In this document: one piece after another, positions 34,852-43,097 of the stretch
Position numbering within the stretch: the stretch's first letter is position 1
How the letters are laid out: each line of letters opens with the position of its first letter
DNA from: CAZYFH01 sp965249175
Lineage (GTDB): Bacteria > Acidobacteriota > Vicinamibacteria > Vicinamibacterales > UBA8438
NCBI GenBank assembly: GCA_965249175.1
Contig: OZ252227.1
Coordinates: 2,976,001 to 3,040,000 of the forward strand
DNA: 64,000 bases
Reading direction: 5' to 3'
The notes under the pieces: model-generated
What the model was told of the DNA's origin: nothing
Seen by the model: the letters and a program-made list of their open reading frames with translations, nothing else
The model's database searches: none
Translations under genes and position numbers: made by a program

Positions 34852-35892
34852 ATGGAGCATATTGGCATCGACGTCCATAAGAGAGAAAGTCAAATCTGCA
34901 TCCTCACGTCCGAGGGCGAGATCATCGAACGACGGATTCAGAGTACGCGGCAGCAGTTCACGAAGATGTTCGGGAGCCGACCGTGTGCCCGGGTGCTCCT
35001 CGAGGCGACGACGGAAAGCGAATGGGTGGCGCAGACGATCGAGCAGTGCGGCCACGAGGTCATCGTGGCGGATCCGAACTACGCCCCGATGTATCCCGAA
35101 CGGCGCCGGCGTGTGAAGACGGATCGGCGCGATGCGCGGATGCTGGCCGAGGCGGCCCGACTCGGTTCCTATCGCCCGGCGCATCGCGTGTCGGCCGCCC
35201 AGCATCGGGTGCGGCGCCAGCTCCGGGTGCGCGACCTGCTCGTGCGGACCCGCGGGCGCACCATCGCCTTGGTGCGGGCGCTGGTGCGGCGGGAGGGACT
35301 GCGCGTCCGGGCCGGGGATGCCGACCGATTCGGTACGTATGTGACGGAGCTGGAGCTCCCCGACGAGTTACAGGCGGCGCTCCAGCCGCTGCTCGCCCTG
35401 TGGGAACAGTTGACCGCGCAGCTCGCCGTGGCCGATGCCCAGGTCATCGAGACGGCGGCGGCCAACCCGGTGGTACAGCGGTTGACTACCGCCCCCGGGG
35501 TAGGCCCCCTCATCGCGACGGCATTCGTCGCGACGCTGGATGAGGCGGGGCGCTTTGGCGGGGCCCACCAGGTCGAGAGCTTTCTCGGCTTGGTGCCCAG
35601 CGAGGACAGCTCTGCGGACCGCCACCGTCGGGGCCACATTACGAAGGCGGGCAATCCGCGCATGCGCTGGTTGCTGGTGCAAGCCGCGTGGGCCGCGCTC
35701 CGGTCTCGCCGGGCGGAGGCCGCGGGCCTGCGCGCCTGGGCCGAGCAACTGGCCACGCGCCGCGGCCGGCGCATCGCCACCGTGGCCGTCGCGCGCCGGT
35801 TGGCGGGGATCCTGTTTGCGATGTGGCGGGACCAGACGGTCTATGACGGGCGCCGCGTCGGGGTCCCAGTGCCGCACGGGATGAGCGGGTAA
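34852..35892 (+). CDS. IS110-family (IS1111 group) transposase
   Basis: Identical to the protein at 15202-16242 except that Gly is Val in the segment RDLLVRTRGR (RDLLGRTRGR in the other copies). This lies in the helical linker after the RuvC-like domain, so activity may be unaffected. Start ATG 34852 has the same GAGGGAGACC site. Confidence 0.95.
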   Translation: MEHIGIDVHKRESQICILTSEGEIIERRIQSTRQQFTKMFGSRPCARVLLEATTESEWVAQTIEQCGHEVIVADPNYAPMYPERRRRVKTDRRDARMLAEAARLGSYRPAHRVSAAQHRVRRQLRVRDLLVRTRGRTIALVRALVRREGLRVRAGDADRFGTYVTELELPDELQAALQPLLALWEQLTAQLAVADAQVIETAAANPVVQRLTTAPGVGPLIATAFVATLDEAGRFGGAHQVESFLGLVPSEDSSADRHRRGHITKAGNPRMRWLLVQAAWAALRSRRAEAAGLRAWAEQLATRRGRRIATVAVARRLAGILFAMWRDQTVYDGRRVGVPVPHGMSG

Positions 35893-35945
35893 GTCCTTGG
35901 TGGTGCGGTCGGGCCACTGAGTGAGGTCCGGGGTTGCAGGGTTGG

Positions 35946-36070
35946 TGGGTGAGCACGTGAAGATCCTTGGTCGCACGCGAGGCCGGCAGGGAGATGGTGC
36001 CGCCCCCCATTCGGATCGTCTCTTGCGCCGGCGATCAGAGATCGCCCTTGTCGAGCGCGAATAGAAGGAT
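35946..36070 (+). ncRNA. candidate bridge/seek RNA, copy 3
   Basis: Identical to 16296-16420; target-like segments at 35958-35967 and 35985-35993. The kinase it interrupts provides the intact target on both sides for comparison. Confidence 0.55.
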
Positions 36071-36455
36071 GACGCACCTCGCGGCTTCAGCCCGGCGCGT
36101 CTAAGCAGGTTGTTACCCTAGCGACCGAAATCCGGGCCCGTGGACAGCACACCGAGCTGCCGACCCGTTCGCGCGCGCCCCCCAGCTGGGTGCGGGGACG
36201 GCGCGCTCACTGGAGGGTGTATCGGAGAGCGTGAGAGCTTCGACGAACAACGAGGTGACTTGACAAGCCGCTTCATAGAAGGATCTTCAACGCGACGTCG
36301 CGGCCGAGTTCGGTGTCGGTGGCGCGATAGACCTGCCCCATGCCCCCCTCGCCGATGAGGGCGGTCACGTCGTAATGGCCGAAGCGAGAGCCGACGGTCA
36401 GGGCCATGGTCGAGTTTCTGGAGGACTCCTCCGCACGTGCTACCCAGTAGCGAGA

Positions 36456-36698
36456 TCAGAACCAACTATCTCGTCTCACCAGGTACGCCCTGATTCCCAA
36501 TGCGCACAACACCGAGACGAGTCCACCGACGGTGAACCGAAGAGCGACGTCCATCCCAATACCGTTTTGACCGGGACCAAGGGCGAGGAACCCGCCGAAA
36601 AGAAAGAACGGAAAACCAGCAATGAGCAGGATCAAGGCCAGGAGTAGGAGGAAGGTATTCGTGCCCTTCAGGACTCTGCTTTCCTGTACCACTTTCAC
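36456..36698 (-). CDS. small two-TM membrane protein
   Basis: The 80-residue product has two hydrophobic segments (FLLLLALILLIAGFPFFLFG and VGGLVSVLCALGIRAYL) separated by a polar loop with GPGQNGIGMD, and ends RRDSWF. GTG 36698 is the likely start. No family recognised. It is AT-richer than neighbours and sits immediately upstream of the split kinase gene, on the same strand, so the two may be cotranscribed. Confidence 0.5.
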   Translation of the reverse strand: MKVVQESRVLKGTNTFLLLLALILLIAGFPFFLFGGFLALGPGQNGIGMDVALRFTVGGLVSVLCALGIRAYLVRRDSWF

Positions 36699-36732
36699 CC
36701 CAGGCGTTGCTCAACCATCGGCCTACGTCTCG

Positions 36733-37335
36733 TCAGGCCGCCCACGCGAACGGGTTGGAGAATCCCGAAAGCCCATCGCCCGACCATGAGATGCCGAACG
36801 CATCGTTCGATGCCGCGTCGACGTGGGCGATGCCGAGTGTCGGGCCCGCAGGATGGACCCCGATGTTGGTCAACTGCACCTGCCCCCCCTCAGGCGAGAG
36901 ATGCTTGGTCAGCTGATAGTCGATCGCGTCACTGATCACGATGTGGTGACGGTTCCCATCGCTCGTGATCGTCACGGGCCGTTTCTCGACACCCAGAAAC
37001 TCGCCGATCAGTGGAGCGAGGTTAGCGGGTGGACCACCCAAGGCGCCGGAGAACACCCTCGTGAGAGCCTCGGTCTGCTCGTCGGACGCGTTGTCGCTCA
37101 CGATCAAGCCGACCTTCCAGTTCCCCTCAGGCATCATCGCCGGCGTCAGCGCCACCATCACGCAGGTGTTCCCCGACACGTCGAGTCCCTCGACCGAGCC
37201 ACTGTCGATCTGGAACAGCATCGCGACCCGACAATCGTCGTTGGTCGCCACCCGCTCCATGTTCGACCACGTGCATGGGCAGATCGCATCACACGAACAG
37301 TTCTCGTAGAACGTCCCATCCAGGTTCCAGGCCAT
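36733..37335 (-). CDS. DUF1326-family protein
   Basis: The 200-residue protein starts MAWNLDGTFYENCSCDAICP and CTW, the cysteine-rich signature (GxFxExCxCxxxCPC) of DUF1326, and continues with IVSDNASDEQTEALTRVFSG and ALGGPPANLAPLIGEFLG, both typical. Family members are often paired with a DUF2182 membrane protein, which is absent here. A metal or thiol role is suspected but unproven. GGGAGGGG lies just before the start. Confidence 0.88.
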   Translation of the reverse strand: MAWNLDGTFYENCSCDAICPCTWSNMERVATNDDCRVAMLFQIDSGSVEGLDVSGNTCVMVALTPAMMPEGNWKVGLIVSDNASDEQTEALTRVFSGALGGPPANLAPLIGEFLGVEKRPVTITSDGNRHHIVISDAIDYQLTKHLSPEGGQVQLTNIGVHPAGPTLGIAHVDAASNDAFGISWSGDGLSGFSNPFAWAA

Positions 37336-37375
37336 AACCCCTCCCGTTGTTGCGCCGACGATAGCAGATATGAAG

Positions 37376-37420
37376 TTAGTTTCCGGCCGTCGTCTCCGGG
37401 AAGTTCATGCGGCGGATGCC
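37376..37420 (-). pseudogene. last codons of a TPR/kinase gene
   Basis: The minus strand reads GIRRMNFPETTAGN then TAA; LLRRMNFPE is the standard terminal motif of TPR-containing kinases (compare 27242). It is a minimal relic. Confidence 0.4.
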
Positions 37421-37422
37421 GC

Positions 37423-37545
37423 CTACCGCGAGACCAGATCGACCAGCACGACCCCGATCGCCAGCACGAGCACGACGATCCCGATCCCGAGCCCGATCAC
37501 CGAGATCCACGCTGGGACGTGAACAGGGGGCTTCTCGTCTGGCAT
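37423..37545 (-). CDS. 40-residue single-TM peptide
   Basis: The frame MPDEKPPVHVPAWISVIGLG continues with IGIVVLVLAIGVVLVDLVSR and TAG: a short polar N-terminus, a proline, then one 25-residue membrane helix. Composition is strongly membrane-like and GC3 is high, but the ribosome-binding site is weak. It could be a small membrane protein or a remnant. The remainder of 37336-37725 holds only kinase-derived relics. Confidence 0.45.
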   Translation of the reverse strand: MPDEKPPVHVPAWISVIGLGIGIVVLVLAIGVVLVDLVSR

Positions 37546-37625
37546 CACGACCGCGACAATCCAGGAATCCGAATCGGTGTCATCTCGACGCCCTCACAAC
37601 CGCGCCCGATTTCAGCGGTGATCGA

Positions 37626-37661
37626 CTAAGGGCAGAGCCGGGAGCCTGGCGCGAAGGGCAT
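37626..37661 (-). pseudogene. kinase N-terminal relic (11 codons)
   Basis: Reads MPFAPGSRLCP then TAG, matching the MxLxPGxxLGPY start of the kinases of this window. A TACAAT hexamer lies 30 bases upstream and may be its old promoter. Confidence 0.45.
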
Positions 37662-37725
37662 GGCGGAAGCGGTCATTGTAGCGCCCCCGCCGCCCGAGCA
37701 CGCGGCAGGCTCCACACCGCTCTTC

Positions 37726-38325
37726 TCACGACGGCCGGAGCTTGGTCGTTGCCGCCGCGAGGGTCTTGCCAAGGTCGAACACTCGCTGATGCTGACGGGA
37801 ATCCACAAGAGTGCCCTCATCGGTGAACGCCTCGTGGGCCTTTGGGATCGCTATCTGGTCCGGCAGCACAATGCACCCGAGATTCCCGAGGATCGACCGC
37901 AGGTGCACGAGGCCGCGAAGCCCGCCCAGGGCCCCGGGCGAGGCGCTCATCAGTGTCACGACCTTGCCGCGGAAGGCCGCCAGCGGCACGGCGTCGCCGT
38001 CGTCGGGGCGCGAGACCCAATCGATGGTGTTCTTCAAGACACCGGTGATTGAGCTGTTGTATTCCGGCGCGGCGATGAGGAAAGCGTCGTGGTCGATCAG
38101 CAACGCCTTGAGGGTCTTCGCGTGATCGGGCTTCCCGCTCACCGCTTCCTCGTCTTGATCGAACACCGGCAAGCGATAGTCACCGAGGTCGAGGTCCGTG
38201 ACATCAGCGCCGGCCTCGCGGGCGCCCCCGGCGGCAATCCGCACGAGTCTCTTATTGAAGGAGTCGCGGCGCGTGCTTCCGGCGAACGCAAGGATGCGCG
38301 GGATGTCTGGCCCGGTCTCCGTCAT
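37726..38325 (-). CDS. NADPH-dependent FMN reductase-family protein
   Basis: The 199-residue protein is a flavodoxin-like FMN_red enzyme: ILAFAGSTRRDSFNKRLVRI (phosphate-binding loop GSxRxxSxN), DLDLGDYRLPVFDQDEE, FLIAAPEYNSSITGVLKNTI and DWVSR (PEYNxSxxGxLKNxxDW signature), and VTLMSASPGALGGLRG. Such enzymes reduce quinones, chromate or azo dyes. ATG 38325 overlaps the stop of the upstream gene (TGATG), with GGAG inside that gene's end, so translation is coupled. Confidence 0.9.
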   Translation of the reverse strand: MTETGPDIPRILAFAGSTRRDSFNKRLVRIAAGGAREAGADVTDLDLGDYRLPVFDQDEEAVSGKPDHAKTLKALLIDHDAFLIAAPEYNSSITGVLKNTIDWVSRPDDGDAVPLAAFRGKVVTLMSASPGALGGLRGLVHLRSILGNLGCIVLPDQIAIPKAHEAFTDEGTLVDSRQHQRVFDLGKTLAAATTKLRPS

Positions 38326-38594
38326 CACTCCTTGTCCTGATCGACGGCTCCAGTTTTGTCACCCTTGCCCTTTAGCTCGCCATCGTGGTCGGCGAGGTAG
38401 GCGCGGATGTCGTCCACGGCGTCGAGCAGCCGGGCCCATTGTTCCTTGTAGAGCGTCACCGGGAACCGCCCGAGCCCGTAGACTGACAGCGCCCCCTTCG
38501 CGCTGACCTTGAGGCGGAGCGGGCTCGCCTGCTGTTTCTTCAACCGCTCGTTCTCGGCCTTCAAGCGGGCGAGTTCTGCCTGAACGTCATCCAT
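38325..38594 (-). CDS. small coiled-coil protein with conserved VYGLGRFPVTLYKEQW motif
   Basis: The 89-residue protein starts with a leucine-zipper-like helix (QAELARLKAENERLKKQQAS) and then KVSAKGALSVYGLGRFPVTL and YKEQW, a pattern I recall from small uncharacterised proteins in cyanobacteria and others. The tail is charged. It is translationally coupled to the FMN reductase downstream, which suggests a shared context. Function unknown. Confidence 0.65.
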   Translation of the reverse strand: MDDVQAELARLKAENERLKKQQASPLRLKVSAKGALSVYGLGRFPVTLYKEQWARLLDAVDDIRAYLADHDGELKGKGDKTGAVDQDKE

Positions 38595-38702
38595 GGACCA
38601 CCTCCTCCCTCATCGGTCTGTCCCTGCACCGCGAGGAGCGGCGATCATAGCGTGCGCCTTCGGAGAACGGCATCCTGGACGCACACGTGTGGCGCAGAAG
38701 CG

Positions 38703-39379
38703 TCAGAACTCGAGCCAGACACCGAGCTGGATCACGAACAGATCCGTCCGGGAGCGTCGTGGCTCGAGACCGCTTGCGCCGTCATCGAACCCTCGGGCGC
38801 CCGGCACCAGGTAGTCGAGCGGTCCGCCGTAGACGTAGCGGGCGCCCAGATCCAGACCGAATCGCCCATCCGTCCACTCCACGAGCTCGAACGCCACCCC
38901 GCCGCCCACGCCGAGGCTCGGAGCAGTATCGCTAAAGTTGGTCGTGCGCTCGATGTCGATCGACGAGTCGCGCTCTTCGCGTGTCGTGCGCGTGAGCAGA
39001 TAGTTGAATCCGACCCGCCCCTCGACGTACGGACGCACCGCGCCCGCAGACGATTGGAAACGCACGAGGCCATACGGCATCACCAGGTCGTTGCCGATGT
39101 ACCGCAAGAGGCCCAGGCCGGCACCAACGTGGATCGGGGAATCGCCGAGGCGATAGACGAAGTCGAACCCCCCACCCCAGGTCGTGCCGACGTTGTCGGC
39201 AAACTCGCCGAGCGGCTGACCGATGAGTCAGCCAGGACGAGCTGGAACCGACGGTCCTGCGGCAGCTCCTGAGCGGGCGATGGATCGGGCTGTGCCGCGG
39301 CGGCTTGGGACATCCCAAGCCCGATCACGCCACACACGATTGTGCGGACGACGGCTCGCAGGGCGCTTGATGACGGCAT
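38703..39379 (-). pseudogene. outer-membrane beta-barrel protein, one frameshift
   Basis: The first frame gives a signal peptide (RAVVRTIVCGVIGLGMSQAA) and QELPQDRRFQLVLAD. From about 39230 the coding sense moves to another frame: GQPLGEFADNVGTTWGGGFD, VYRLGDSPIHVGAGLGLLRY, YVEGRVGFNYLL and TDLFVIQLGVWLEF. Alternating hydrophobic strands and a terminal Phe fit a small OmpA-like barrel. A single indel near 39235 breaks it, or reflects a sequencing error. Confidence 0.65.
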
Positions 39380-39435
39380 CTCGCGACTTCTCGGGCACCC
39401 TGCACCTGCAAGCGAGTTGGGGCCAAGAAGCCTGG

Positions 39436-40137
39436 TCAGTTAACTGGGCCGAGATACGTATCGAGCCAATCGAGGGTCTCACGAATCACGTCGTTGCGCG
39501 GAAGCGGCGCGTGGCCGGCTTCGTAAGGCACCCACCGCTTGTCAGCCTCAGGTGTGCCGAGCAGCTCGAACATCGGGCGCTGTGAGGCATCGACCGGTTC
39601 AATCGGGTCGTAGACGCCGTTCAGCATGAGCGTCGGTATCGTCACACGTGGCACGTAGTTGATCTGATCGACCTCCGGTCTGGCCCGACCCGATGCAAGA
39701 CCGCCGGAGTACAGCACCGCGGCCTTGAACCGATCTTCGACCGCAGGCACGATCGCTCCCTTCCGCGCGCCCCAGCTGAGCCCGTAGTAGGCAAGCCGTT
39801 CGACATCGATGTCTTCGCGGGTTTCTAAATAGTCGATCGTGCGCTTGACGTCCTTCACCCAGCTCACGAGGTATTCGGCGTATCTGACGCTCTCGTCGGG
39901 CCAGGTCGAGGTGAGCCCGTCCCGCCGCTCGAAGGTCCCTTTGAGGACGGGCCGGACCAGGGATCTGCCGCCTCTCAAGATGAAGTCCTCGAACGGCCCT
40001 GGGGCCACAGCCGACGGCTCCAGGATGGCGTTCGTGCCGGGAAAGAAGACAACGGCTTGATACGGTGGCGATGACCCCGCCGGCAGGTACACATCGGCGA
40101 ACAACAGTTCGTTGCCGTAGGCGGCGTCCAGGGTCAC
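39436..40137 (-). pseudogene. esterase-domain 3' fragment of a receptor kinase or TolB-type protein
   Basis: The frame VTLDAAYGNELLFADVYLPA, QAVVFFPGTNAILEP, LVRPVLKGTFERRDGL, YGLSWGARKGAIVPAVEDRF, TLMLNGVYDPIEPVDASQRP and ETLDWLDTYLGPV follows the alpha/beta-hydrolase domain that ends many acidobacterial kinases. The GLSWG elbow has a serine. The start is missing: coding sense reaches back to about 40170 (NRDWVGER) with no start codon. It may be expressed from GTG 40137, but it looks like a 3' relic. Confidence 0.6.
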
Positions 40138-40160
40138 CCGCTCGCCGACCCAATCGCGAT

Positions 40161-40376
40161 TCAGGCAGCTCCGTCTGGCTCGTTTTGGTCCGTCGGGTCC
40201 GCCTTCGGCTTGCTTCTGCGCTGACCGGCACCTAAGGCCACGCCGATTGCGACACCAATAGCGATACCGGCTCCCATGTTATCCATGGCCGCACCCAAAG
40301 CCACGCCAATCGCAACGCCAGCGCCGAGGCCCGCCCCGCCGTTCGCTGCGCCTTTCTTGCCGTTCGAAGTCCACAT
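40161..40376 (-). CDS. glycine-zipper-like small protein
   Basis: The 71-residue protein starts MWTSNGKKGAANGGAGLGAG and continues with two near-repeats of AIGVALGAAMDNMGAGIAIG type, forming two glycine-zipper helices, then a charged tail. Similar small proteins occur widely with no known role; membrane association is likely. TGAGGACG precedes ATG 40376. Confidence 0.6.
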   Translation of the reverse strand: MWTSNGKKGAANGGAGLGAGVAIGVALGAAMDNMGAGIAIGVAIGVALGAGQRRSKPKADPTDQNEPDGAA

Positions 40377-40426
40377 ACTCGTCCTCAGGTCGCCAGAATT
40401 GCACGACGTTTGATGGGTTGGAAGCC

Positions 40427-40789
40427 TCAAGCCGCCTGGAAGACTTCAATCGGGTTGCCAGCTGGATCCTCGGCAACGATCTGCTTGCCTCCAACCCCGC
40501 TCACGATGTCGTTGCGGAACGTGACGCCCGCCTGCTTCATTGAGGCGACCGTGGCCTCGATGTCGTCGACCTCGAACACGAATCGATTCCATCCTCCGGG
40601 TTCCGGCACACGACCGTCGAGCATGGGCTGGCCGGCCGACGTCTTTGCCCCACTGATCCACAGGGTGAGATCGTCTTTCGTGATCATCGCAAACGGTCCA
40701 GCGTTGAAATTCAGCTCGAAACCTAGATGTTGGACGTAGAAGCTGACCGCAGCGTCCACGTCGTCCACGAAGTATCGGACCTTCGCCAT
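40427..40789 (-). CDS. VOC-superfamily (glyoxalase/bleomycin-resistance-like) protein
   Basis: The 120-residue protein has two beta-alpha-beta-beta-beta modules: VRYFVDDVDAAVSFYVQHLG, FELNFNAGPFAMI, then NRFVFEVDDIEATVASMKQA and GGKQIVAEDPAGNPIEVFQA (final DPxGNxxE motif with the metal Glu). The first metal His is not obvious, so activity cannot be inferred. ATG 40789 is chosen because the domain begins at once. Confidence 0.88.
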   Translation of the reverse strand: MAKVRYFVDDVDAAVSFYVQHLGFELNFNAGPFAMITKDDLTLWISGAKTSAGQPMLDGRVPEPGGWNRFVFEVDDIEATVASMKQAGVTFRNDIVSGVGGKQIVAEDPAGNPIEVFQAA

Positions 40790-40802
40790 GTGGGAGTCAG
40801 GA

Positions 40803-42971
40803 TTAGCGTGCCCGCCGCTGTACTTGCTCTGCCATGACGGCGAGCTCGCGCTCATCAAGAACGTCGTCGCCGTTCGCGTCGAACCGGTCGAGGATGCGGC
40901 CCATCCGATCCGGGAGCTCCGCACGAGTCACCCGGCCGTCCCCGTCGCGATCGAACTGCAGCAGCCGGGCAACCGGGTTGCCGCCGCCGCGCGGCCCCCC
41001 GCCGGCGCGCATCATCTCTCGCATGCGTCGCAGCTCGTCCTCTTCGAGCATCCCGTCGGCATTGGTGTCCATCTGGTCGAAACGGCCCGTCAGCGCCTCG
41101 GGGGCTTCGTCCCGGGTGATGATGCCGTCCCCGTTCTGGTCCCAGCCCCGAATGCGCTCGAGCGGAGATCCGCCGAGGCCGCGCCGGCCGGCGCCCCCAC
41201 GCCCGAGGCCGCGCATTCCCGGGCGGCGAACGCGGCCAGCGTCCGGGTCTGGCTCCAGCCGGACGGTGTAACCCTGCGTGACCGGGACACAAAAGGTCAG
41301 TGCGTCGTCACATGCGTAATAGGTGACCGACAGGTCCAGGGGCATGCTGTGGTCCTCGGCCGTCATCTCGACGAGAAACTCACGCGGGTCGGCGTCCGCC
41401 GGTTGCTCGACGTCGGCGAACCGGTTGTGTGCCGGGGTGACGCGAACCCCCGGCGGAGCCGTGATCGCGTATTCGAGCGGTGGCGCGTCGTTGTTCCAAT
41501 GCATCCGGTACAGAGGGTCGATGTGGAAGCCGAGGTACAGCGTGCCCGCACCCGTCTCCAAGAACGCCTGGTCTACGTCAGCGCGCAGTTTCGTGTAGAA
41601 CGGGAGCGCCGACTCGTCGAGTCGCGGCTCGATCTGCAGTGTCGTCATCCGCCCTGGTGGCACGACGCGCGGGACGATCCCTTTTGCGACGGTGACGACC
41701 GGTGGGGCTGTCACGAGATCCAGATCGGCCACGCGGGTCGGGGTCTCTACGGGACCGATCAGCCGCTCGAGGTCCGCACGCAGGGCCCGAGGGTTACTCC
41801 ACGCCCGGCGCCCGACCACTACCCCGTCGGAGTCGATGATGAACTCCGCGTTCGGCATGTCGCCTAGGACGTGCTTGAGGTCGTTCGTCATCGCATCGGC
41901 GATCCACGGAATGCGAGAACCGAGCTGCACCTCGGCCTGTCTGACGTGCATCAGACGCTCGTCGAGCGTGAAGGGGTCAACGTAGTTGCTGAGCTCGGGA
42001 TGCGCGAGCTGCTTGTAGAGGTAGTAGAACCGGACACCCTTCGGTGCGTAGTCGACGGCGATCGTCTCCACCCGGGAGACGTTGTTGAGAAAGGGGGGTC
42101 AGGTGAGACAGCCGAGGATGAGGACCGTGGGGTATCCGACCACGAGGTCCCGCAGCCGGCGCTCGATGCCGTCGCGGTCGTAGACCACCGCGTCGGGCAT
42201 GACGTCGCCCACCGACGGCGCGTCGCGTTCGAAGTTGCGGTTGAGAGGCTGCGCGCGCGCGAGGGCCGCTTCTCGGTCGTAGATGTGCCGGACCTCACGA
42301 TCCTCGTCGGTCCGAAACCGTTCGCCGTCGAATGTCGACACGATGATCAACTGCTGCCCGTCGAGACCCACCGTATATGACCGCTCGATGCGGAGCGCCA
42401 TCCGTGACTGCAGTTCGATCCGTGTCACGAGTGTGTCGCCGTTCCACGTCGTTCGGCGTGTCACCTGCATGGAACGCCCAGCGACCCCGGCGTGCTCACG
42501 GTCATCAGGGATGAGCCGAACGACCCGTCCATCGTCGTAGGTCAGAAGCACTTCGCGCGCCGTTTCGACGATCGTCAATCGCCGTGCAGTTGTCATCAGG
42601 TCCTTCATCGCCGACCGCATGGCCTCCCGCATCTCGGCCATGTCCTCTGGATCAGGCCGGTTTCCACCTCGGCCGCCACCCCCGCGGTCACCGCCTCTGC
42701 GGCCACCACCCCGCCCGCCGCCGAATCCGCCACCACCGCCCCCGCCCGGGCCGCGGCCGCCCCGCGCCGCCGGGCCGCGGCGACCCTGACTCTGAGCACC
42801 GTTGTTTCCGAGCGCCGGCCGTGGATCGTCACTGAGCTCGTCGTTCAGCACCCACACCCCTTGGATGGCGCTCTCGCCTTCGGGGTCCTGGGCACGCACC
42901 TCCCCGGAACCGGCCCCAACTGGAGAAGCCGTAAGCCCGACGGCGGTAATCAGGATCGGCAGCAAGCGCAT
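40803..42971 (-). CDS. deiodinase-like selenoprotein with C-terminal EF-hands
   Basis: The frame runs through TGA 42099-42101 (codon 291) to give 722 residues. Before it: signal peptide (MRLLPILITAVGLTASPVGA), a Gly/Arg-rich stretch (about 60-105), a beta-rich domain, then FERDAPSVGDVMPDAVVYD and TVLILGCLT. After it: PPFLNNVSRVETIAVDYAPK, GVRFYYLYKQLAHPE and FIIDSDGVVVGRRAW. The GxxT-U-PPF site with xFYxxYxxxAHP matches the thioredoxin-fold iodothyronine-deiodinase family, including bacterial relatives, where this residue is Sec. Four EF-hand loops (DQNGDGIITRDE, DTNADGMLEEDE, DRDGDGRVTRAE, DANGDDVLDERE) end the protein. A SECIS-type hairpin follows the TGA. Probably periplasmic; substrate unknown. 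Confidence 0.88.
42063..42081 (-). promoter_or_regulatory. bacterial SECIS-type hairpin
   Basis: Eighteen bases after the TGA, CGTCTCC pairs perfectly with GGAGACG across the loop CGGGT. The G-rich apical loop sits 25-29 bases from the UGA, inside the 16-37 base window known for bacterial SECIS elements. Confidence 0.7.
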
Positions 42972-43097
42972 GGTCGTCCTCCGTTGGTCGTTGGCGACAC
43001 CCTTCAGCCAAGGACCTCACAGAGACAGACCGGGGCGCGGCCGGCTTTATTCCGTCGGTGGAGAGAGTTTCCCCCCGGGTTCGCTTGGGGCGCGGCC

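Larger units (their letters stand above)
34762..36281 (+). mobile_element. IS1111-group (IS110 family) element, copy 3, complete
   Basis: Same structure and length as copy 2 (offset 19650). AG cores lie at 34762-34763 and 36280-36281. I find one difference in the element: T at 35243 where copy 2 has G at 15593. The right flank differs from the others at one base (GATCTTCAACGCGAC), a silent change in the kinase Leu codon. Near identity implies recent movement. Confidence 0.94.
32250..36407 (-). pseudogene. PD40 receptor-type Ser/Thr protein kinase gene, split by IS copy 3
   Basis: The 5' part (36407-36282) encodes MALTVGSRFGHYDVTALIGE, the glycine loop GEGGMGQVYRAT and DVALKI with the ATP lysine (residue 41). 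The 3' part (34763-32250) resumes at LPDAFAADPDRLARF with HRDLKPAN (about 134-141), DFG (154-156), MAPEQ (192-196), one membrane segment near 305, and a long PD40 propeller ending ELLARVPVD. Removing the element with one AG core restores a perfect 879-residue frame, so the insertion is clean and the gene otherwise undamaged. Family role: membrane kinase sensing periplasmic signals by its propeller. Confidence 0.9.

Noticed and set aside
32250..34868. Kinase reading that starts inside the IS left end (34868)
   Set aside because: Those first 35 residues are antisense IS sequence; the true N-terminus is on the other side of the element at 36407.
42605..42790. Gly/Arg triplet-like repeat as a possible CRISPR or tandem-repeat array
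   Set aside because: It is low-complexity coding sequence (GGRGGG tracts) inside the deiodinase-like gene, without spacers.
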